From Pseudomonadota bacterium (GTDB lineage Bacteria > Pseudomonadota > Alphaproteobacteria > Rhizobiales > Rhizobiaceae): 64,000 nt of DNA. Position numbers and translations under genes: made by a program. This document shows positions 58,889-64,000 of this stretch, one piece after another. Location: assembly GCA_023451735.1 (NCBI GenBank), contig JAEXYH010000071.1:62001-126000 (forward strand), read 5' to 3'. The notes under the pieces were generated by a model. That model had not been told where the DNA came from. It saw nothing but the letters and a program-made list of their open reading frames with translations, and ran no database searches. How positions within the stretch are numbered: position 1 is the stretch's first letter; every line of letters starts with the position of its first letter.

Positions 58889-60214
58889 TTATTCGGCCGG
58901 CTGCAGATGCGCCGGCGCGTTGACGTCGGAACCCTTGGCGAGGGCGGCGTCCAGCATGTCCTTGTCGAGTTCGCCTTCCCAGCGTGCAACGACGATGGTG
59001 GCGACAGCATTGCCGACGAGGTTGGTCAGCGCGCGGCATTCCGACATGAAGCGGTCGATGCCGAGGATGAGCGCCATGCCGGCGACCGGGACGGACGGAA
59101 CGACCGAGAGCGTTGCAGCGAGCGTGATGAAGCCTGCGCCGGTAATGCCTGCTGCACCCTTGGAGGAGAGCATCGCCACGAGCAGCAGCAGGATCTGGTC
59201 CATGAGCGACAGTTCGATGCCGGTTGCCTGGGCAATGAACAGCGCCGCCATCGTCATGTAGATGTTGGTGCCGTCGAGGTTGAAGGAATAACCGGTCGGG
59301 ATGACCAGGCCGACAACCGAGCGCTTGCAGCCGGCACGTTCCATCTTCTGCATCAGGTTCGGCAAGGCAGCTTCCGAAGAGGAGGTGCCGAGCACGAGAA
59401 GCAGTTCTTCCTTGATGTAACGCAGCAGGGCGAAAATCGAGAAGCCGTTATACTTCGCCACCGCACCGAGGATCACGACAACGAAGAGAATCGCGGTGAT
59501 GTAGAAGGAGAGGATGAGGAAGGCGAGGTTGGCGACCGACCCTATGCCGTATTTGCCGATGGTGAACGCCATAGCACCGAAAGCGCCGATCGGGGCAGCC
59601 TTCATCAGGATGGCGACGAGCTTGAACATCGGAGCGGTGAGCGCGGTCAGGAAATCGTAGACCGGCTTGCCCTTTTCGCCGACCATGCCGAGCGCGATGC
59701 CGAACAGAACGGAGAAGAACAGGACCTGCAGGATATCGCCCTGTGAGAAGGCGCCGACGATGGTTTCCGGGATGATGTTCATCAGGAAGCCGGTGATCGT
59801 CGTTTCATGCGCCTTGGTGGCGTAGGTTGCGACTGCCTTGCCATCGAGTGTGGCCGGGTCGATGTTCATGCCGGCGCCCGGCTGCAGCACGTTGCCGACG
59901 ATGAGACCGACGATGAGAGCCAGCGTCGAGAAGGTGAGGAAGTAGAGCATCGCCTTGCCGGCAACGCGGCCAACCTTTTTCAGGTCAGACATGCCGGCAA
60001 TGCCGGTGGCGACCGTCAGGAAGATCACCGGTGCGATGATCATCTTCACCAGACGGATAAAGGCGTCGCCGAGCGGCTTCAGGCTGGCGCCGAAATCAGG
60101 CCAGAAATGGCCGATCAGCATGCCGATGACGATGGCGGTCAGAACCTGAACATAAAGCTGACGATACAGCGGCAGGCGTGCGCGCGGCTGTGTGGATTCG
60201 GGTATTGCAATCAT
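58889..60214 (-). CDS. dctA: C4-dicarboxylate:cation symporter DctA
   Basis: 441 aa from ATG 60214, with GGAGG 5 nt upstream; an open extension to 60316 is rejected. DAACS family marks: serine-rich LGTSSSEAALPNLMQKM hairpin, SFNLDGTNIYMTMAALFIAQ in TM7 and GAAGITGAGFITLAATL in HP2. Imports succinate, malate and fumarate with protons or sodium. In rhizobia it feeds symbiotic nitrogen fixation. Expressed from a sigma-54 promoter (60283-60298) under DctB/DctD, encoded divergently. Confidence 0.96.
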   Translation of the reverse strand: MIAIPESTQPRARLPLYRQLYVQVLTAIVIGMLIGHFWPDFGASLKPLGDAFIRLVKMIIAPVIFLTVATGIAGMSDLKKVGRVAGKAMLYFLTFSTLALIVGLIVGNVLQPGAGMNIDPATLDGKAVATYATKAHETTITGFLMNIIPETIVGAFSQGDILQVLFFSVLFGIALGMVGEKGKPVYDFLTALTAPMFKLVAILMKAAPIGAFGAMAFTIGKYGIGSVANLAFLILSFYITAILFVVVILGAVAKYNGFSIFALLRYIKEELLLVLGTSSSEAALPNLMQKMERAGCKRSVVGLVIPTGYSFNLDGTNIYMTMAALFIAQATGIELSLMDQILLLLVAMLSSKGAAGITGAGFITLAATLSVVPSVPVAGMALILGIDRFMSECRALTNLVGNAVATIVVARWEGELDKDMLDAALAKGSDVNAPAHLQPAE

Positions 60215-60282
60215 TTTATCCTCCATCGCGCCACAACCAACTAGCTGGCTCTTCCCGGGCGCATTGATGTCGAAAGAGAGGC

Positions 60283-60298
60283 AGCAAGAGGTGTGCCA
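60283..60298 (-). promoter_or_regulatory. Sigma-54 promoter of dctA
   Basis: Minus-strand TGGCACACCTCTTGCT has the invariant GG and GC separated by 10 nt. Its GC lies about 70 nt upstream of the dctA start codon. Confidence 0.85.
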
Positions 60299-60373
60299 GT
60301 TTGTCGCCTGCGGCATAAAGTCTTGATTACAATCGATTAAATTGCGTTCAGTCAGTTTCCATGAATGATTTGA

Positions 60374-60411
60374 GCGGATTTCCGCACGGATATGTTTGCG
60401 TCGCGTGCGGA
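60374..60411. promoter_or_regulatory. Candidate DctD enhancer sites upstream of dctA
   Basis: GCGGA-TT-TCCGC (60374-60385) and the inverted pair TCCGCACG (60381-60388) / CGTGCGGA (60404-60411). They stand 75-130 nt upstream of the -24 element, the normal place for DctD sites, in the divergent dctA-dctB interval. Confidence 0.6.
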
Positions 60412-60466
60412 TTTATGCTCAATTGCACAGGTGTCGACACATCGAAATATTGAACGCCCGCCCGCC

Positions 60467-62266
60467 ATGCGAAGAACCTGGATCGTCTTCTGCCTGGTTG
60501 CGCTCGCCGCCTGCGCGGCGGTTTTTTATGTCGCCGGCATCTACGGGCGCGCTTCCGCCCTTTCCGCCTTGTCGCTGCAGGGCCGGACCGAGGCGAGCCT
60601 GAAAGTGGCATTGCTGCGGGCCGTGCTGGAGCGCCCGCGGGCCTTGCCGCTCCTTCTGGCGCAGGATCGCGATGTGATCGATACGCTATCCGCCGACGAT
60701 CCTGCTGCAAGGGTTGCTCTCAGCCGCAAGCTGGAAGACCTGATCGCTCCGACAAAGGCGGCGGTGATCTATGTCGTTGCTGCCGACGGTATCGCGGTTT
60801 CGGCCAGCAACTGGCGCGAGGAAAAAAGTTTCGTCGGCAATGACTATACGTTCCGCAGCTATTTTTCCCGCGGAATGGAGGAGGGCGGGGCGGAGCATTT
60901 TGCGCTAGGTTCGGTCAGCCACCGGCCTGGACTTTACATATCCCACAGGGTGGGCTCGGCTGAGCGCCCGCTCGGCGTCGTGGTGGCCAAGATGGAATTC
61001 GACCAGCTGGAGGCCGATTGGCGCGACACGCAACGGCCCTCCTTCGTGACCGACGACAACAACGTTGTGCTGATCAGCAGCATTCCCTCCTGGCGTTTCA
61101 TGACGACCGAGCCGCTTCCGCAATCCAGCCTTTCCGCCATCCGTGAAAGCCTGCAATTCGGTGATGCGCCGCTTCTGCCGTTGCCCGTGATACGGCTCGA
61201 AACGCTGGCGCCGGATGCCGACATCATCAGGGTTCTGCTTCCGGGAGGGGGGCAGATCCGTTATCTACAGATCTCTGTCGCCGTCGCTTCGACCGACTGG
61301 CATTTCCGCTATCTCCTGCCGATCGACGCGGCCGTCGCTGCGGATATGCGCGAGTTCCGGCTGATCGCGGCGCTGGCGCTGCTTGCCGTGCTGGCCGTGA
61401 CGGCGATCTGGATACGCCGGAGGCAGATGGCGCAGGCCGAGATCATCGGGGCGCAGGCCGCGCGCGAGGAGCTCGAGCGGCGAGTCGACGAAAGAACGCG
61501 TGATCTCAGCCTGACGCGTGACAACCTGCAGGCGGAGATTTCCAACCGCAAGTCCACTGAGGTCAAGCTGCAGGCGGTGCAGCAGGATCTGGTGCAGGCC
61601 AACCGTCTGGCGATCCTGGGGCAGGTTGCCGCCGGTGTCGCGCACGAAATCAACCAGCCGGTCGCCACCATTCGAGCCTATGCCGACAATTCCAAGGTTT
61701 TTCTCGAACGTCAGCAGATGCAGCCGGTGAAGGAAAATCTCGATCTGATCGCCTCCCTCACAGAGAGGATCGGCGCGATTACCGATGACCTGAAGGCGCT
61801 GGCGCGGCGCGGCCGCACGGCTGCCGAACCGGTGTTGCTCAAGGATGTGCTCGAAGGGGCTGTCCTGCTGCTGCAGAGCCGGTTCACCGGATCGCTGGAC
61901 ATGCTCCTTATCGAGCCGATGGCGGAAGAGCTGGAGGTCATGGGAAGCCGGCTCAGGCTGGAGCAGATCTTCATCAATCTCCTGCAGAACGCGCTCGAAG
62001 CGGTCGAGGGGCGTGAGACGGGACAGGTTAGGGTTTCGGCATTGGCGACGGGTGAAGGGGTCTCGATCTGCGTGGCGGATAATGGTCCGGGTATTGCGCC
62101 GGACATTCTCGCCGAACTGTTCCAGCCGTTCAACTCTTCCAAGGACAAGGGACTTGGGCTTGGGCTCGTCATCTGCAAGGACATCGTGGCGGACTATGGC
62201 GGCCAGCTTGATGTCGAGACGGGTGACGCAGGAACCCGATTTACCGTTCATCTGAAGAGAGCCTGA
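60467..62266 (+). CDS. dctB: C4-dicarboxylate sensor histidine kinase DctB
   Basis: 599 aa from ATG 60467. TM1 at residues about 4-22, a periplasmic double-PAS/Cache sensor (about 40-285), TM2 near 295-315 (LIAALALLAVLAVTAIW), then a coiled linker with the family ERRVDERTRDL. HisKA H-box GVAHEINQPVATIRAYADN holds the phospho-His. The HATPase has N-box NLLQNALEAVE, G1 ADNGPGI and G2 KGLGLGLVICKDIV. It senses periplasmic C4-dicarboxylates together with DctA and phosphorylates DctD, encoded 3 nt downstream. Confidence 0.95.
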   Translation: MRRTWIVFCLVALAACAAVFYVAGIYGRASALSALSLQGRTEASLKVALLRAVLERPRALPLLLAQDRDVIDTLSADDPAARVALSRKLEDLIAPTKAAVIYVVAADGIAVSASNWREEKSFVGNDYTFRSYFSRGMEEGGAEHFALGSVSHRPGLYISHRVGSAERPLGVVVAKMEFDQLEADWRDTQRPSFVTDDNNVVLISSIPSWRFMTTEPLPQSSLSAIRESLQFGDAPLLPLPVIRLETLAPDADIIRVLLPGGGQIRYLQISVAVASTDWHFRYLLPIDAAVAADMREFRLIAALALLAVLAVTAIWIRRRQMAQAEIIGAQAAREELERRVDERTRDLSLTRDNLQAEISNRKSTEVKLQAVQQDLVQANRLAILGQVAAGVAHEINQPVATIRAYADNSKVFLERQQMQPVKENLDLIASLTERIGAITDDLKALARRGRTAAEPVLLKDVLEGAVLLLQSRFTGSLDMLLIEPMAEELEVMGSRLRLEQIFINLLQNALEAVEGRETGQVRVSALATGEGVSICVADNGPGIAPDILAELFQPFNSSKDKGLGLGLVICKDIVADYGGQLDVETGDAGTRFTVHLKRA

Positions 62267-62269
62267 GCA

Positions 62270-63622
62270 ATGACCGCAGCCGTGCCCGTTTTTCTTATCG
62301 ATGACGACAAGGATCTGCTGAAGGCGACAGCCCAGACGTTGAGCCTTGCCGGTTTCGACGTCCGGCCGTTTCCGTCCGGTAACGAGGCGCTCTCCCAACT
62401 GGATGACAGCTTTCCGGGTGTGGTCGTTTCGGATATCCGCATGCCGGGACTGGACGGATTGCAGCTTTTCGACCGGATCTCGGGCTTCGACCGCGAGTTG
62501 CCGGTCATCCTGATGACCGGTCATGGCGATATACCGATGGCGGTGAAGGCGATCCAAAGCGGGGTTTATGACTTCATTGCCAAGCCGTTTGCGACCGAGC
62601 GTTTGATACAATGCGTCAGGCATGCCGCGGAAAAGCGCGGTCTCGTCATGGAGAACCGACGGCTGCGTAATATCGGGGCGGAAGCTGACGAAGGCCTGCC
62701 GTTGATCGGTCAGGCGCCTGTCATGGAGCGGTTGCGCCATATGCTGCGCCAGATCGCCGATACCGATGTAGACGTGCTGGTGACGGGGGAAACGGGCAGC
62801 GGCAAGGAAGTCGTGGCGAGCATTCTCCATTCATGGAGCAGGCGAGCGGCCGGCAATTTCGTTGCGCTGAACTGCGGTGCGCTGCCGGAGCAGGTGATTG
62901 AAAGCGAACTCTTCGGCCATGAAGCCGGAGCATTTACAGGGGCGCAGAAGAAAAGGGTCGGCCGTATCGAGCATTCGAGCGGTGGGACGCTGTTTCTCGA
63001 CGAGATCGAAAGCATGCCGCTCTCTACGCAGGTGCAGATGCTTCGGGTTCTGGAAATGCGCGAGGTTACGCCGCTCGGGACCAACGAGGTGCGCCCTGTC
63101 GATCTGCGCGTCGTGGCGGCCTCCAAGGTCGATCTCGGCCATCCAGATCAGCGGGCGATTTTTCGCGAAGACCTTTATTACCGGCTGAACGTGGTGACGC
63201 TGACGATCCCGCCGCTGAGGGAGAGGCGGGAGGACATTCCGCTTCTGTTCAATTATTTCGCCAGAAAGGCCGGGCAGCGTTTTGGCCGCGAGGTTTCAGA
63301 CCTGCCGCGCCAGGTCGTCGATCATTTGAGGGATCATTCGTGGCCCGGCAATGTGCGCGAGCTCTCCCATTATGCCGAACGATTCGTTCTTGGTCTCGAA
63401 AGTTTTCCGCCAGCATCGGCGCAGCAAGCAAAAAACGTTGATGGCGCAGGCCTGCCCGAGCGGCTGGAGCGGTTCGAGGCGGATATCATTCGCGAAACAC
63501 TGACCGAATTCGGCGGCGATGTTCAGCAGACGATCGCAGCGCTCGGGATCCCGCGCAAGACATTTTACGACAAGCTTCAACGTCACGGAATTGTTCGAAG
63601 CGACTATGCAGAACGGCGTTGA
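62270..63622 (+). CDS. dctD: Sigma-54-dependent response regulator DctD
   Basis: 450 aa. Receiver domain (residues 1-125) with acidic pair in LIDDDKDLL, phospho-Asp in VVVSDIRMPGLDG and Lys in DFIAKPF. AAA+ domain (about 145-375) with Walker A variant GETGSGKE, sigma-54 contact loop GAFTGAQ and Walker B GTLFLDEIESMP. C-terminal Fis-type HTH (GGDVQQTIAALGIPRKTFYD). Activates dctA from the enhancer sites at 60374-60411. Confidence 0.96.
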   Translation: MTAAVPVFLIDDDKDLLKATAQTLSLAGFDVRPFPSGNEALSQLDDSFPGVVVSDIRMPGLDGLQLFDRISGFDRELPVILMTGHGDIPMAVKAIQSGVYDFIAKPFATERLIQCVRHAAEKRGLVMENRRLRNIGAEADEGLPLIGQAPVMERLRHMLRQIADTDVDVLVTGETGSGKEVVASILHSWSRRAAGNFVALNCGALPEQVIESELFGHEAGAFTGAQKKRVGRIEHSSGGTLFLDEIESMPLSTQVQMLRVLEMREVTPLGTNEVRPVDLRVVAASKVDLGHPDQRAIFREDLYYRLNVVTLTIPPLRERREDIPLLFNYFARKAGQRFGREVSDLPRQVVDHLRDHSWPGNVRELSHYAERFVLGLESFPPASAQQAKNVDGAGLPERLERFEADIIRETLTEFGGDVQQTIAALGIPRKTFYDKLQRHGIVRSDYAERR

Positions 63623-63795
63623 AGCCATTGTAAATGCTTGGCTTTCTCGATGTTGCCCGGCCGTGCAAAAGCGACGTATCATCTTCGCTCGCTCTAAAAT
63701 GGTGCGGAAAAGACCGGTTGCGGAAACACCTGGTTAAGGTTTTCTTTTTATTAACAGGGACCGGTGTGATCACGTTATTTGATGGTTTCGCGTAC

Positions 63796-64000
63796 ATGCA
63801 TTTTCCGCCTTCCCGCAAAGACATTTCCCCAATCGAAGACGCCAATTGGAGTGACGAACAGGAGTTCGTTGCCGCCAATGACGCCGAGCAACCCCTGCCG
63901 TTGCCGGAGCCGATACCGGCGGTCGAGCTGGACCCCGAAAAGCTTCCGACCTGGCAGCGCGCGTTCATCCTCGCGCCCAATGTGCGGTTTACCCGCACGC
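63796..64000 (+). CDS. Unidentified protein, 5' part only (cut by window end)
   Basis: Open frame from ATG 63796 running out of the window, at least 68 residues; an in-frame GTG at 63766 with AGGGA upstream is an alternative start. The visible N-terminus (MHFPPSRKDISPIEDANWSD) is acidic and proline-rich, with WQRAFILAPNVRFTRT at the cut end. No signal peptide, membrane segment or known domain can be seen in this part. Codon use looks like real coding sequence of this genome. Confidence 0.6.
   Translation, partial: MHFPPSRKDISPIEDANWSDEQEFVAANDAEQPLPLPEPIPAVELDPEKLPTWQRAFILAPNVRFTRT

Noticed and set aside
61265..62830. Long minus-strand open frame opposite dctB and dctD
   Set aside because: Both dct genes show complete kinase and AAA+ motifs; the antisense frame has no recognisable domain.
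63734..63754. Possible CtrA box upstream of the last gene
   Set aside because: The two TTAA units are 13 nt apart instead of 7, so the consensus is not met.

Overview
The window reads as part of an alphaproteobacterial, Rhizobium/Agrobacterium-type genome. This is inferred from the GC-rich coding style, the divergent dctA/dctBD pair with a sigma-54 promoter, the density of ABC and TRAP uptake systems for sugars, betaines and nucleobases, and palindromic intergenic repeats of the kind common in rhizobia. No rRNA, tRNA, phage, IS or CRISPR sequence was seen. The content is catabolic and transport-oriented, as on a chromid or accessory chromosomal region, but replicon type cannot be decided from the sequence.

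Layout. (1) 33-5890: a leftward five-gene operon in which two paralogs of the 5-formyltetrahydrofolate cyclo-ligase-like family (COG0212) bracket an NMT1/THI5-like ABC importer with a fused double permease. A RpiR regulator is divergent, behind a cluster of GTTTCA half-sites. (2) 5899-14830: a leftward exporter array, in transcription order MacA-like adaptor, MacB-like pump, TetR regulator, HlyD adaptor, RbbA-like double ATPase/permease and YhhJ-like permease. (3) 15328-20400: an AcrA/AcrB-type RND pump followed by its TetR/AcrR-like regulator, then a small XRE protein. (4) 20896-25099: a ProVWX-type betaine/choline importer with two tandem binding-protein genes and a structured leader. (5) 25677-32901: a BMP-type ABC importer with an embedded amidase and a terminal cytosine deaminase. 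(6) 32878-36705: ornithine cyclodeaminase, arginase, a divergent Lrp/AsnC regulator and an aminotransferase. (7) 36761-46506: a GntR regulator divergent from a sugar ABC importer and a full set of enzymes for non-phosphorylative L-fucose oxidation to pyruvate and lactate. (8) 46817-55377: a leftward hexonate/hexuronate operon with GntR, a TRAP importer, two zinc dehydrogenases, mannonate dehydratase and fructuronate reductase. (9) 55470-58807: an Ldh-family oxidoreductase divergent from an unusual double-HTH GntR regulator and a mandelate-racemase-family enolase. (10) 58889-63622: dctA divergent from dctB-dctD. The right edge cuts an unidentified gene.

How the parts work together. Most blocks follow one plan: a regulator next to an importer and the enzymes that feed its substrate into central metabolism (pyruvate, lactate, 2-keto-3-deoxygluconate, proline, C4-dicarboxylates). 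Stem-loops without strong T-tracts sit between many binding-protein genes and their neighbours and may set transporter/enzyme ratios.

The least explained units are the paired COG0212 paralogs with their importer, the BMP-amidase-CodA cluster, the Ldh/double-HTH GntR/enolase module, and a structured RNA-like element with a leftward T-tract terminator ahead of the betaine transporter genes.
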